In this document: positions 9,777-18,919 of the stretch, piece by piece | How positions within the stretch are numbered: the stretch's first letter is position 1 | How the letters are laid out: every line of letters begins with the position of its first letter | Source of the DNA: Faecalibacterium sp. I3-3-33 | GTDB taxonomy: Bacteria > Bacillota > Clostridia > Oscillospirales > Ruminococcaceae | Assembly: GCF_023347295.1 (NCBI RefSeq) | Contig: NZ_CP094469.1 | Coordinates: 1,302,001-1,366,000 of the forward strand | Length of the DNA stretch: 64,000 bases | Reading direction: 5' to 3' | Position numbers and translations under genes: made by a program | Notes under the pieces: model-generated | The model's database searches: none | What the model saw: the letters and a program-made list of their open reading frames with translations, nothing else | What the model was told of the DNA's origin: nothing

Positions 9777-10973
9777 ATGCCCGCAAAATTTGAACTGATC
9801 GCCCCCTGCTTTTTCGGGTGCGAATCCACCGCTAAATTTGAGCTGACCCGCATCGGCGCAGAGAACATCCGGGTGGAGGATGGCCGTCTGAGCTTCTGCG
9901 GCGGGGCAGAGATGATCGCCGCCGCAAACCTCAACCTGCGCACCGTGGAGCGCGTGATGCTGCTGCTGGCACGTTACAAGGCCACCACCTTCGACGAGCT
10001 GTTCGACGGCGTGTATTCCATCCCGTGGGAGGAGTTTCTGCCTGCGGACGCTGCTTTCCCGGTCACCGGCTCTTCCCTGAACAGCCAGCTGACCAGCATC
10101 CCCGCCTGCCAGAGCGTCATCAAAAAGGCAGTGGTCAAGCGCCTGATGAAGGGCCACCGCACCACCGTGCTGCCCGAGAGCGGCGTAGAGTACAAGGTGC
10201 GCTTTATGCTGCGCAAAAATGTGTGCGAGATCATGCTGGACACCACCGGCGAGGGTCTGCACAAGCGCGGTTACCGCCGCAACGCCATGGAAGCCCCCCT
10301 GCGTGAGACGCTGGCGGCTACAATCGCCGACCTTGGCCGTGTGCGCCGCGACAGTCTGGTGGAGGATCCCTTCTGCGGCAGTGGCACGCTGCTGATCGAA
10401 GCCGCACAGAAGGCCATGAACATCGCTCCGGGTCTGAAGCGCCGCTTTGCCGCCGAGCGTTACAGCTTTGTGCCCGCCGCCCTGTGGGCAGAGCAGCGCC
10501 AGAAGGCACTGGCAGAGTCCAAGCTGGACGTGGGCTTTGAAGCCTTCGGCTACGATATCGACCCCGCCGCCGTGGCACAGGCCAACGCCAACGCCAAGCT
10601 GGCGGGTGTGGAGAACCGCTGCCACTTTGAGGTGGCCGATGTTGCCACCTTTGCCGCAAAGCCGGAGGCCATCGTGCTGACGAACCCCCCGTACGGCGAG
10701 CGTTTGGGCACCATTGAGGGCGCTGCCAAGTTGGCGCGCACGCTGGGACAGCAGATGGAAGCCAGCCCCTGCGCCGGTCTGTACGCCATTACCGCCGATA
10801 TGGACTTTGAACTGCACTACGGCAAGCGCGCCAACAAGCGCCGCAAGATGTACAACGGCATGATCCCCTGCCAGCTGTATATGTACTATAACGCCCCCAA
10901 GACCGAAAAGATGGCAAAGCCCATGCCCAAATCCGGCTTTGACGGCAAGCGCACCCATTTTGAAAAGAAGTAA
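9777..10973 (+). CDS. THUMP-domain class I rRNA (guanine-N2) methyltransferase, RlmL-N/YpsC-like
   Basis: 398 residues. The N-terminal half is a ferredoxin-like/THUMP RNA-binding region. The C-terminal half is a Rossmann methyltransferase with DPFCGSGTLLIEAA (SAM site, near residue 198) and NPPYGERLG (catalytic NPPY, near 304). The family methylates N2 of a 23S rRNA guanosine. ATG 9777 follows AGAAAGGAA; an in-frame extension to 9618 lies in the previous gene and terminator and is rejected. It appears to be monocistronic. Confidence 0.88.
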   Translation: MPAKFELIAPCFFGCESTAKFELTRIGAENIRVEDGRLSFCGGAEMIAAANLNLRTVERVMLLLARYKATTFDELFDGVYSIPWEEFLPADAAFPVTGSSLNSQLTSIPACQSVIKKAVVKRLMKGHRTTVLPESGVEYKVRFMLRKNVCEIMLDTTGEGLHKRGYRRNAMEAPLRETLAATIADLGRVRRDSLVEDPFCGSGTLLIEAAQKAMNIAPGLKRRFAAERYSFVPAALWAEQRQKALAESKLDVGFEAFGYDIDPAAVAQANANAKLAGVENRCHFEVADVATFAAKPEAIVLTNPPYGERLGTIEGAAKLARTLGQQMEASPCAGLYAITADMDFELHYGKRANKRRKMYNGMIPCQLYMYYNAPKTEKMAKPMPKSGFDGKRTHFEKK

Positions 10974-11046
10974 GGTCATTTGACTGCCTGCCCGGCAGAT
11001 ATTGCACTGAAAAAGTGTGTCTTTTCCCGGGAAAATCCGGCACAAA

Positions 11047-11096
11047 CACCCGCAGATCATCTTTTGCTGAAAAGAGACGGTCTGCGGGTATTTTTA
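11047..11096 (+). terminator. Terminator after the rRNA methyltransferase
   Basis: ACCCGCAGA…TCTGCGGGT stem followed by ATTTTT. Confidence 0.8.
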
Positions 11097-11161
11097 ATAG
11101 AAAAATAGATTTCACAAAATTCGGCATAATGACAAATTACAGCAGTTTTTGCATCCGGTAG

Positions 11162-11190
11162 TTGCGTTGCCGAACAAAAAGGATTATACT
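11162..11190 (+). promoter_or_regulatory. Promoter for the DUF5685-like/membrane pair
   Basis: TTGCGT 11162–11167 and TATACT 11185–11190, spacer 17. Confidence 0.6.
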
Positions 11191-11243
11191 AACCTTATTG
11201 ACCGCAGGATACAAAAACTGTACAGAAAGGATGGCTGGCACTT

Positions 11244-12113
11244 ATGAAGGGACGGATGCGGCCCTACCTGCCGGAACTGACGATCCGGGACTACAACACC
11301 TATATGCGTTACCTCCGCGGGGTGCGGCGGCAGATGTATAAGTCTTACGGCTTCTATGCCTGCCATCTGCTGCGCACCAACGGGGTGCTGTTTGCCATCC
11401 TGTCCGACAGTCTGGCGGGGCGTATGCCCACCTGCAAACGGCAGCGGGTGCCCGGTACGCCGTTCCAGCGCAGCATGATGTGCCAGACGCTGGGAATCCG
11501 GCAGGCGGCGCAGACGGAGATCTTGATGGGCTGGCATAATTTGCAGGACCGCAAGTACAGCGAGCTGCGCCCGGTCAAGCGTATGCGCCGTGCAGTGGAC
11601 AAGCTGCTGCTGCGCCGTGCCTACGACAAAGCACGGCAGGAGAACCCGGCGCTGGAGCGGCTGTTTGCGCAGGAGCGGGAGCAGGCGGTGCTGCAGATGA
11701 ACCTGAGCGCCAAAAACTACGCCCTTGCGGCTGAGCCCATGAGCAACATCTACGGCGCGCTGTACTCCACGCTGGCTACGGACGATCCCAACCAGCGCAA
11801 GAGTATGCGGTATATCGGCAGCTGCATCGGCCGCATCTTCTATCTGCTGGACAAGGCCGAGCGCTTTGAAGCCGACCGCCGCAACGGCCAGTACAACGTG
11901 TTTGTGGTCAACGAGCTCAACGGACAGGCTGCCGCTATAGAGAACGCCCGGCGGCAGGCGCTGGCAGCGGTCAACGACCTGATGCGGGCGTACAAGATGC
12001 TGGATCTCAAGCTGAACGACACCCTGCTGAACAATATCATGATCCTGGGCCTGCAGCACGCGGTCTACCCGCTGGAGCAGGACGCCGACACCGAAAAATG
12101 GGAAATCCCATGA
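11244..12113 (+). CDS. DUF5685-like protein, degenerate
   Basis: 289 residues, no signal peptide, rich in Arg. It resembles DUF5685: a start like PYLPELTIRDYNTYMRYLRGVRR, a middle block QTEILMGWHNLQDRKYSEL, and a late block IGRIFYLLDKAERFEADR followed by NGQYNVFVV. From memory, typical members have YCGLC near the N terminus and Asp-rich motifs in the later blocks. Here those positions read LRGVR and lack most of the aspartates, so any metal site seems lost. Its stop overlaps the ATG of the following membrane protein gene (ATGA), so the two are coupled. Function unknown. Confidence 0.6.
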   Translation: MKGRMRPYLPELTIRDYNTYMRYLRGVRRQMYKSYGFYACHLLRTNGVLFAILSDSLAGRMPTCKRQRVPGTPFQRSMMCQTLGIRQAAQTEILMGWHNLQDRKYSELRPVKRMRRAVDKLLLRRAYDKARQENPALERLFAQEREQAVLQMNLSAKNYALAAEPMSNIYGALYSTLATDDPNQRKSMRYIGSCIGRIFYLLDKAERFEADRRNGQYNVFVVNELNGQAAAIENARRQALAAVNDLMRAYKMLDLKLNDTLLNNIMILGLQHAVYPLEQDADTEKWEIP

Positions 12114-12667
12114 AAAAACGAAAAAGCAAAAGCTGGTCCATGGCCTACTGCGGCATGGCAGCGGCACTGTGCGTAGCACTGATGCTGCTGGGCACCATTA
12201 TCCCCATTGCCATGTTCATTGCACCGGCGGTGGCCAGCTTTCTCATTGCAACGGTGTGCATGGAGTGCGGCATCACTATGGCATGGACGGCCTACGCCGC
12301 CGTCAGCCTGCTGGGGCTGCTCTTTGTGCCGGATAAAGAGATCGCTCTGATCTTCACGGTACTGCTGGGCTATTACCCGCTGGTCAAACCCAAATTTGAC
12401 CGCATCCGTCCCCGGGCATTGCAGCTGGTGTGTAAGCTGCTGCTGTGCAACGCGGCGGTGCTGGCGATGTACGGCCTGCTGCTGGTGATAGTACCGGCGG
12501 GCAGCGTCTCGCAGGAGCTGCGCACCACTGCGCTGGCAATGACCCTGCTCACGCTGGCTATGGGTAACGTGGCCTTTGCCCTGTACGACCGCGCACTGTG
12601 CAATATGCTGCTGCTGTACAAGCTGAAGTGGCAGCCCAAACTGCATAAAATGCTGGGGATGCACTGA
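12110..12667 (+). CDS. Integral membrane protein, S-component-like, function unknown
   Basis: 185 residues with about five hydrophobic segments after a basic MKKRKSKSW start: WSMAYCGMAAALCVALMLLGTIIPIAM, a proline-containing second segment, ALIFTVLLGYYPLVK, LLCNAAVLAMYGLLLVIV, and a last segment near 145–165. Size and layout resemble ECF-transporter S components or the YbaN/‘membrane protein’ families, but no vitamin-specific motif is recognised. ATG 12110 overlaps the preceding stop. No energising ECF genes are nearby. Confidence 0.65.
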   Translation: MKKRKSKSWSMAYCGMAAALCVALMLLGTIIPIAMFIAPAVASFLIATVCMECGITMAWTAYAAVSLLGLLFVPDKEIALIFTVLLGYYPLVKPKFDRIRPRALQLVCKLLLCNAAVLAMYGLLLVIVPAGSVSQELRTTALAMTLLTLAMGNVAFALYDRALCNMLLLYKLKWQPKLHKMLGMH

Positions 12668-12704
12668 ATCCCCAAAAACCATTGAAAGAAGGAATGTGTA
12701 CTAC

Positions 12705-12895
12705 AAGCTGACGCAAAGCGCCGGGCCACACGGGTGACAGCCGTGAGGGTGACGAGGAGAGGAATCATCGAAAGATTCGGCGGATGTTTCTCCGGCTGAG
12801 GGCTATACCAGCCGCAGAACAGGGCAAAAACCGGCAGCAATACCGGAACAGAACCCTGCAAAGAAAGCCATACAAGAACATAGACTTTGATAGAG
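12705..12895 (+). ncRNA. glmS ribozyme: glmS ribozyme/riboswitch
   Basis: The 5' leader of glmS holds the conserved ribozyme core in order: AAAGCGCC at about 12715–12722 (self-cleavage expected between A12717 and G12718), GGTGACGAGGAG at about 12748, the ATCATCGAAAGATTCGGCGGATG block, then the P4 hairpin CCGGCAGCAATACCGG. Glucosamine-6-phosphate acts as cofactor, the transcript cleaves itself, and the exposed 5'-OH fragment is degraded, lowering GlmS. Boundaries are approximate. Confidence 0.92.
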
Positions 12896-12954
12896 GAAAC
12901 TGACTGTGCAGCAGCGCATTTCGGCGCGCCGCAGTCGGTCTGGAGGTATTTTGT

Positions 12955-14775
12955 ATGTGTGGCATTGTAGGTTATGTTGGTATGCGCAGCGCCCAGCAGG
13001 TGCTGCTGGATGGTCTGGAGAAGCTGGAGTACCGCGGGTACGATTCTGCCGGTGTGGCGCTCACCCAGCGGGATGGGATCCGCGTGGTCAAAAGCAAGGG
13101 GCGGCTTTCCACCCTGCGCAGCAAGCTGGAAGAGCTGTCGCTGCCCCAGAGCAGCTGCGGCATCGGTCATACCCGCTGGGCGACCCACGGCGAACCCAGT
13201 GACGTGAACAGCCACCCGCACTCCACGCCCCGGGTCAGCATCGTGCACAACGGCATCATTGAAAACTACGGCGCTTTAAAGGAGCGCCTGATTGCTAAAG
13301 GCTACACCTTTGCCAGCGAGACCGACACCGAGGTGCTGGTAAAGCTCATCGACAGCTGCTATCATGGTGAGCCGTTGCAGGCATTGCAGGCTGCGCTTGC
13401 CAAGGTGCGGGGCAGCTACGCACTGGCAGTGCTGTTCAAGGACTACCCGGACACCATCTTTGCGGTCAAGCGGGAAAGCCCACTCATTGTGGGCTGGGGC
13501 GAGGGAGAAAATTTTGTGGCTTCGGATATCCCGGCACTGCTCAAGTACACCCGCCGGTACAGCGTGCTGGAAGAAGGGGACATGGCTGTGTGCACGGCAC
13601 AGGGCATCCGCTTCTATAACGAGTTCGGCGAGGCAGTCGAGCGCGCAGAGCTGACCGCAGACTGGGACATGGAAGCCGCCGAAAAGGGCGGTTACCCCCA
13701 CTTTATGCTCAAGGAGATCAACGAGCAGCCTGCTGCCATCACGGCAACGGTCAGCCCTCGGGTGGAGAACGGCCTGCCGGATCTGCGCATCCCGGAACTG
13801 ACAGACGAAAAGCTGCGCAGCATCGGCACGGTGCATCTGGTGGGCTGCGGCACGGCCATGCACGCCGGCATGGTGGGCAAGACCGCCATCGAGGCACTGG
13901 CACGAGTGCCCGCAGAGGTGGATATCGCCAGCGAGTTCCGCTACCGCGACCCCATTCTGAAGCCGGAGGATCTGGTCATCATTATCAGCCAGTCCGGCGA
14001 GACCAGCGATACGCTGGCGGCTCTCAAGCTGGCTAAGAGCCGGGGCGTGCCGGTGCTTGCCATCGTGAACGTGGTGGGCAGCAGCATTGCCCGGGCAGCG
14101 GACTACGTCATGTACACCTACGCCGGGCCGGAGATCGCGGTAGCGTCTACCAAGGCCTATATGGTGCAGCTGTGCGTGCTGTACCTGTTTGCCCTGCGCT
14201 TGGCCTACGCGCGCGGGCAGCTGACCGAAGAAAAGACCAAGTACTACACCGCCCAGCTGCTCCACGCGGCAGAGGTCATCAAGCCCCGCCTTGCGGACTG
14301 CGAGCAGATCAAGTACCTTGCCAGCCGCTATGTGAACACCCAGAGCTGCTTTTTCATCGGGCGCGGGTTCGACTACGCCCTCTCGCTGGAGGGCAGCCTG
14401 AAGCTGAAGGAGATCAGTTATGTGCACTCGGATGCTTATGCGGCAGGCGAGCTGAAGCACGGCACTATCAGTCTGATCACAGACGGTGTGCCGGTGATTG
14501 CGCTGGCGACCCAGAAAAACGTCTACGAAAAGACCATCTCCAACGCCAAGGAGACACGCAGCCGCGGCGCGCGGGTGCTGCTGTTCACCACCAAGGATGC
14601 GGAGGTGCCGGAAGGCGTTGCCACCGAGGTGATCCGTTTGGACGAGTACGACGATATCCTGATGCCGTTACAGCTCATCGTGCCGCTGCAATTGTTTGCC
14701 TATTACATGGCTGTACTGCGCGGCTGCGACGTGGATAAGCCCCGCAACCTTGCCAAGAGTGTAACGGTGGAATAA
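12955..14775 (+). CDS. glmS: Glutamine–fructose-6-phosphate aminotransferase (isomerizing)
   Basis: Makes glucosamine-6-phosphate from fructose-6-phosphate and glutamine, the first step to UDP-GlcNAc. The 606-residue protein has the N-terminal Ntn glutaminase with catalytic Cys2 (MCGIVGYVG; initiator Met removed), YRGYDSAG and GHTRWATHG, then two SIS domains (about 280–420 and 455–600). SQSGETSDT and the C-terminal AKSVTVE tail are intact. GGAGG precedes ATG 12955. Control is through the ribozyme in its leader. Confidence 0.97.
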   Translation: MCGIVGYVGMRSAQQVLLDGLEKLEYRGYDSAGVALTQRDGIRVVKSKGRLSTLRSKLEELSLPQSSCGIGHTRWATHGEPSDVNSHPHSTPRVSIVHNGIIENYGALKERLIAKGYTFASETDTEVLVKLIDSCYHGEPLQALQAALAKVRGSYALAVLFKDYPDTIFAVKRESPLIVGWGEGENFVASDIPALLKYTRRYSVLEEGDMAVCTAQGIRFYNEFGEAVERAELTADWDMEAAEKGGYPHFMLKEINEQPAAITATVSPRVENGLPDLRIPELTDEKLRSIGTVHLVGCGTAMHAGMVGKTAIEALARVPAEVDIASEFRYRDPILKPEDLVIIISQSGETSDTLAALKLAKSRGVPVLAIVNVVGSSIARAADYVMYTYAGPEIAVASTKAYMVQLCVLYLFALRLAYARGQLTEEKTKYYTAQLLHAAEVIKPRLADCEQIKYLASRYVNTQSCFFIGRGFDYALSLEGSLKLKEISYVHSDAYAAGELKHGTISLITDGVPVIALATQKNVYEKTISNAKETRSRGARVLLFTTKDAEVPEGVATEVIRLDEYDDILMPLQLIVPLQLFAYYMAVLRGCDVDKPRNLAKSVTVE

Positions 14776-14784
14776 ACGCAAAAT

Positions 14785-14833
14785 AAGCCCTGCTTCCGGG
14801 CACCGGATAAGGTGTCGGGAAGCAGGGCTTTCA
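14785..14833 (+). terminator. Terminator after glmS
   Basis: AAGCCCTGCTTCC…GGAAGCAGGGCTT stem followed by TC-rich sequence. Confidence 0.75.
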
Positions 14834-14864
14834 TTGTCTATGAATCGGACAGAGAACTGGAAAA

Positions 14865-15377
14865 TCAGTTGCTGACATCCGTGTAACGGGCCAGTACCAG
14901 ATAATAGTTATCTACTTTATAGGAGCCGATGCTGCTGACATGAATATCAATGCCATACATACTGACCAGCTGACGATAAAGTTCAAGACCGCCGCTCTCG
15001 GCATCGGGGCAGTTCGTAAGAGCGAAAACTTTGATAGAAGCGGTAGACAGGCCGTACTGCGGTAGAAAAGAACTCTGCGTCTGCATGATGCGGATCAAAG
15101 AGGATTCTACGGTAGCATTGGACAAGCCCTGTTCGTCGTAGATTTGCTTGGCGAGTTTATTCAGATTTGCGTCTGCGGTCAGATAATCGGGGCCTTTGCC
15201 ACCTGTGAGCTCGGTGCGGAACGCATAGTTGCACTGGTTGGTAGCATCCACAAGTTCATCGCCGGTGCGGGCAGGGCCAGCGCCGCCGGCATTGCCGCCA
15301 CCGCCGCAGGCAGTGAGCAGCAGCAGAGCCAGCGCACCTGCAAGGGCCAGTGAAACCAGTCTTTTCAGCTTTTTCAT
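14865..15377 (-). CDS. Secreted lipoprotein of unknown function
   Basis: 170 residues. A type II signal peptide MKKLKRLVSLALAGALALL ends in the lipobox LLTAC, and a Gly-rich tether follows. The mature part (about 40–170) begins DELVDATNQCNYAFRTEL and DANLNKLAKQIYDEQ, faintly like a CAP/SCP domain start, but the CAP histidines and glutamates are not evident. It holds two further cysteines that could pair. ATG is preceded by TAGGAGG. It stands alone between glmS and the export cluster. Treat it as a hypothetical lipoprotein. Confidence 0.75.
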   Translation of the reverse strand: MKKLKRLVSLALAGALALLLLTACGGGGNAGGAGPARTGDELVDATNQCNYAFRTELTGGKGPDYLTADANLNKLAKQIYDEQGLSNATVESSLIRIMQTQSSFLPQYGLSTASIKVFALTNCPDAESGGLELYRQLVSMYGIDIHVSSIGSYKVDNYYLVLARYTDVSN

Positions 15378-15523
15378 ACAAAAACCTCCTATAAAATACA
15401 GCGTATCAGGGTAGCCCCAGTATACAGCGGGGGAGGGGGATTGTCAAGAAAAAGCGAAAGCCCGCCGCAGGAGGGCTGCTACGGCACAAAGGGGCATGGA
15501 AAGAAAGGAGACATGCTCCGTAC

Positions 15524-15570
15524 AAAAACAAAAAAGCAGGCCCTCTCTGCGCGTGTCAGAGAGGGCCTGC
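15524..15570 (-). terminator. Terminator after the BIG2 gene
   Basis: Perfect 14-bp stem (15536–15549 with 15557–15570, GCAGGCCCTCTCTG) followed on the minus strand by an T-rich run (AAAAACAAAAAA on plus). Confidence 0.9.
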
Positions 15571-15597
15571 TGCGAGATCAGAAAGTACAGGGGGAAC

Positions 15598-17121
15598 TTA
15601 CCAGAACCAGTAGCGCTTTTTGAATGCGATGTAGGCAATGGCAATGATAACGATCACCACGCCGCCGGCGATAAAGAAGGTCCAGTCGATATTGCTGAAC
15701 CGCAGGTTCTGGTTAGTCAGCAGGTAGCGTCCGGCAGTGTCGGCGGTGATCACGCCGTCCTTGTAGCTGTTCAGGTACTGCCACTTGTTGCTGATGGTGT
15801 TGTACAGGTACAGGCGGGAGTAAGCGCTCACGTCCAACTCCAGCTGCACCGCACAGGGAAGGGTGCGGCCGTTGTCCAGCTCAAACTCCAGCCCCTCTTC
15901 ACTCTCGGTGAAGGTGATGGCGGTGTCGATCTCGCTGGTGGTGCTCTTTACGTCCTTACCAGAAACGTTCAGGGTGTAGCCGTCGCCCACTACGCACAGG
16001 GTCTTGCCGGTGGTGCGCAGGGCGTTCAGAATCTCGCCGGTCACGGTGGGCACCTCAGACTGGGCGAACACCACCTGATCCTCCGTGCTGTCCTGAATGG
16101 TCTGCACCACAGGATCCAGCGGGATGGAAGTACTGTCGTCCGGGGTGTCAGTGCTGTCATTGCCGCTGTCACTGCCAGAGGAAGCCGCGGCCGAGCGGTT
16201 CACGATGACCGTGACCATGGCAGTGGCCTTGCCGTTGGAGATGGTAATGGAGGTAGAGCCGGTGCCTACCGCCGTGACCACGCCCGTGGGGCTGACCGTG
16301 GCAATACTGCTGTTGCCGGACTTGAAGGTGAAGGACTGGGATGCACTGGCGGGGGTAGCCTTAGCTGTGATGGTGCGGGTGGCACCGGGCTTGAGCACGA
16401 TGTAGTTGGTGCTGGGGGTGATCACCTGTCCGCTGTTGCTGGATGGAGTGCCGCTTGTGCCAGCGGAGGAATCCGTGGGCAGCGCAAGCACTGTAACGGT
16501 GGTGGTGGCTACCACCGAGCCGCAGGTGGCGGTAATGGTGGCTTTGCCGGGGGCTACGCCGGTCACGCGGCCAAAGCTGTTTACTGTGGCGATCTTCTCG
16601 TTAGAGGAGGTCAGGGTGACGGTGGCGTAGTTGGAGGCGGAGGTGGGGCGCACCTGCAGCGAAGCCGACACCGAGTTGCCCACATAGATGGTGTTGGAGG
16701 AGAGGGCAAGGTCCATCTCGGTCACGATCATGGAGGAGTCCATGGACACCACGATGGTGTAGGCGCAGATCTGGTTGCCGGCGGCTGCTGTAACGGTGGC
16801 GGTGCCAACGCCCACAGCCTGTACCACGCCGCTGCTGCTTACAGTAAGCACGCTGCTGTCATCGGTCAGAAAGACCACAGTGTCGGTGCTGTAACTGGGT
16901 TTGACCACAGGGGACAGCTGCTGGGAAGCGCCCAGCAGCATATTGGCAGAGTAGCTGCCGGTGGAAATGCTCTCGGCGGGCACATCCTTGAGCCAAGGCA
17001 GTGAAACGCCGTTCTGCTGCTCAAGCGGCAGGCTGGCGGCGGCAGCGCTCAGTGCGGTGCCGCATAGCAGCACACCCAGCATCAGCACACAGGCGGCCAG
17101 TTTCTTTGCGGTTCGAATCAT
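15598..17121 (-). CDS. Secreted BIG2 (Ig-like) protein with C-terminal membrane anchor
   Basis: 507 residues. An N-terminal signal (about 1–32: AKKLAACVLMLGVLLCGTALSAAAA) is followed by three BIG2-type beta repeats, at about 75–135, 140–205 and 215–295. Each closes with the GVVTAVGTGSTSIT-like signature seen as GVVQAVGVGTATVTA, GRVTGVAPGKATITA and GVVTAVGTGSTSITI. A Ser/Asp-rich linker, a further beta domain and a final TM helix with KKRYWFW follow. The topology is an extracellular stalk fixed in the membrane. ATG 17121 has AAAGAGGT upstream. It ends a minus-strand unit behind the HlyD-type gene and so may be a surface partner of the exporter. Confidence 0.82.
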   Translation of the reverse strand: MIRTAKKLAACVLMLGVLLCGTALSAAAASLPLEQQNGVSLPWLKDVPAESISTGSYSANMLLGASQQLSPVVKPSYSTDTVVFLTDDSSVLTVSSSGVVQAVGVGTATVTAAAGNQICAYTIVVSMDSSMIVTEMDLALSSNTIYVGNSVSASLQVRPTSASNYATVTLTSSNEKIATVNSFGRVTGVAPGKATITATCGSVVATTTVTVLALPTDSSAGTSGTPSSNSGQVITPSTNYIVLKPGATRTITAKATPASASQSFTFKSGNSSIATVSPTGVVTAVGTGSTSITISNGKATAMVTVIVNRSAAASSGSDSGNDSTDTPDDSTSIPLDPVVQTIQDSTEDQVVFAQSEVPTVTGEILNALRTTGKTLCVVGDGYTLNVSGKDVKSTTSEIDTAITFTESEEGLEFELDNGRTLPCAVQLELDVSAYSRLYLYNTISNKWQYLNSYKDGVITADTAGRYLLTNQNLRFSNIDWTFFIAGGVVIVIIAIAYIAFKKRYWFW

Positions 17122-17183
17122 GTTGTTTGTACCTCTTTGGGGTGTTGTAAAAGGGGACATCCTGCCGTGCTGTGCAGTCCGTA

Positions 17184-18296
17184 TTAGCGGAACAGCACGC
17201 CCAGAGCCTCCATGGCATACTCAAAATAGGTGACCTGATCGTATTCCACGCGGGCGGTCACGCTCATACCGTTGGAAAGATCCACCTTGTCGCCGCTGCG
17301 GCTCACCACATAGGTGGCGTCGGGCTTGATGGTCATCTTGTAATAGGAAGCGCTGCTGCTGGCGGTCACGTCGCTGTCAATGGAGGTGACAGTGCCGGTC
17401 AGGGTGCCGTAGGAGTACTCCGACAGGCCGGTGATGGCGATTTTGCAGGGGTCGCCGACGTGCAGCAGGGGACGGTCGTTCACCGTCACCATGGCCATGA
17501 TCTCCAGATCATCGTTCTCGCTGGCAACGGTAGCCAGCGCGGAACCGGCGCTCAGTACCATGCCCTCCTTGTAAGGGGTGTCCATATGGATCACACCGGA
17601 AGTGGGCGCATAGATGTAGTAATCGTTGGCGCCGGTGTTCAAAGAATCCAGCTGCGCCTGCAGGTTATCCACGTTGACCTGTGCACTGGTAATGCTCTGG
17701 GAGATGGACTGCATGGTGGAGTAGTACAAAGACTCCAGCTCGCTCTGGTTCTGCTCCATCAAAGCCTTGATCTGGGTGTCGGAGTAACCGGCAGCCTGAT
17801 AGGTGGTGGCGTCAAAGGTCTTTTGCGATACCTGACTTTTGTAGGTCTGGTACTGATAGTAGTAGGGCTGATCGTCGGCGTTGGTCTCGTCGAAGTAGTT
17901 GGTGTCGTCCTGAATGCACTTGAGCAGCTTGTTGTACTGGTCCAGCTGTTTCTGGTAGATATCCAGCTGGCTTTGCAGGTTGTCCTTCTGCATATCCAGA
18001 TCAGTGCTCTTCAGCCGGGCGATCAGGTCACCCTCGTTCACATAGCTGCCCTCGGAGACATACAGCTCGGTGATGGAGCCGGAGTAGCTGGACATGATGT
18101 AGGTCTTATTGGCGGCCTGCACCACACCGCTGTTCTGGCTGACATAGATGCGGTTGGTCTGGGTGCTCCAGATCACCAGAAAGATCATGAACAGGCCGGT
18201 CAGAATGACAAAGGCGTACCCGTAAGGGGGCAGCTTTTTGTCCATCATGATCCGGCGGTCCTGCAGATCCGAAAGGTTCTGAATGGTTGTCGTCAT
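17184..18296 (-). CDS. HlyD/membrane-fusion-type adaptor of a peptide exporter
   Basis: 370 residues. A short cytoplasmic N terminus and one TM helix (about 25–50, YGYAFVILTGLFMIFLVIW) precede a lipoyl/barrel-sandwich half (GVVQAANKTYIMSSYSGSITELYVSEGSYVNEGDLIARL). A long coiled-coil hairpin (about 95–215) and the second lipoyl half (IYAPTSGVIHMDTPYKEGMV) follow, then a beta barrel. This is the adaptor layout that joins ABC exporters to the cell wall side, as in bacteriocin systems. Its ATG lies 2 bases after the upstream GyrI-like stop; the BIG2 gene follows. Confidence 0.85.
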   Translation of the reverse strand: MTTTIQNLSDLQDRRIMMDKKLPPYGYAFVILTGLFMIFLVIWSTQTNRIYVSQNSGVVQAANKTYIMSSYSGSITELYVSEGSYVNEGDLIARLKSTDLDMQKDNLQSQLDIYQKQLDQYNKLLKCIQDDTNYFDETNADDQPYYYQYQTYKSQVSQKTFDATTYQAAGYSDTQIKALMEQNQSELESLYYSTMQSISQSITSAQVNVDNLQAQLDSLNTGANDYYIYAPTSGVIHMDTPYKEGMVLSAGSALATVASENDDLEIMAMVTVNDRPLLHVGDPCKIAITGLSEYSYGTLTGTVTSIDSDVTASSSASYYKMTIKPDATYVVSRSGDKVDLSNGMSVTARVEYDQVTYFEYAMEALGVLFR

Positions 18297-18298
18297 AA

Positions 18299-18754
18299 TT
18301 ATTTGGTCTCCATAAATACGTCGATCACGGCATCGTCATCGTCCTGATTGACATAGATGGTATAGTTGTCGCCGGTCAGCTTGATGTCGTTTTCAAAGGC
18401 CATGATCTGCAGCTTTGCAGTGGCCAGCTGGTTGTGGCTCATCGGGCCGGTGTAGTGGGCGTACAGGCAGTTTTTCACCCGCAGCACAGCGTCCATGTGG
18501 TAGCCGGGCTCCATCTGGGTGATCATCTGGGTGGCCTGCTGCATCATGTACAGCTCCGGCACATGATCCGGGCCGGTACCCATCTTTACCGCCTGCACCA
18601 GCGGGCCGATAGGCTGTGCGCCGTTGCTCTTCATAAAGTTCTGCATCTGGGTCAGGATGACCGGCAGATTGCCCAGCTCCTCCGGGCGCACAAGGCGGGA
18701 GAGAACGTTGGTCAGCTTAAGCGTTTTGTTTTCAGCAACTTTAATCTCGTTCAT
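18299..18754 (-). CDS. GyrI-like/AraC-effector-binding-fold protein
   Basis: 151 residues, soluble, no signal. The second half fits the GyrI-like small-molecule-binding fold: QPIGPLVQ, a central strand PELYMMQQATQMI, EPGYHMDAV, the YTGPMSHNQL turn, and a closing GDNYTIYVNQDDDDAVIDVFME. No DNA-binding domain is attached. The context between an ABC exporter and its HlyD adaptor suggests a ligand sensor, immunity-like binder or chaperone for the exported compound; that is inference. AGGGG precedes the ATG. Confidence 0.65.
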   Translation of the reverse strand: MNEIKVAENKTLKLTNVLSRLVRPEELGNLPVILTQMQNFMKSNGAQPIGPLVQAVKMGTGPDHVPELYMMQQATQMITQMEPGYHMDAVLRVKNCLYAHYTGPMSHNQLATAKLQIMAFENDIKLTGDNYTIYVNQDDDDAVIDVFMETK

Positions 18755-18800
18755 GATAAATTACCCCTAATCCTGTTATATTTTTTAATGTGAGCCGAAA

Positions 18801-18836
18801 CAAAAAGGTGCCCGGAAGCGTCTGCCTCCGGGCACA
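18801..18836 (-). terminator. Hairpin with T-run between the exporter and the downstream genes
   Basis: GTGCCCGGA (18808–18816) pairs with TCCGGGCAC (18827–18835), and a CTTTTTG run follows on the minus strand. It lies inside the putative operon, so it may reduce expression of the three distal genes rather than end the unit. Confidence 0.75.
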
Positions 18837-18919
18837 CCATAACGAGGCATTCTTCGGTTTCCCGCCGGGCGGGAAAAAGCTTATGCAGCATCCGGGCAAA
18901 GGCTGTGGATGCGGTGCGG

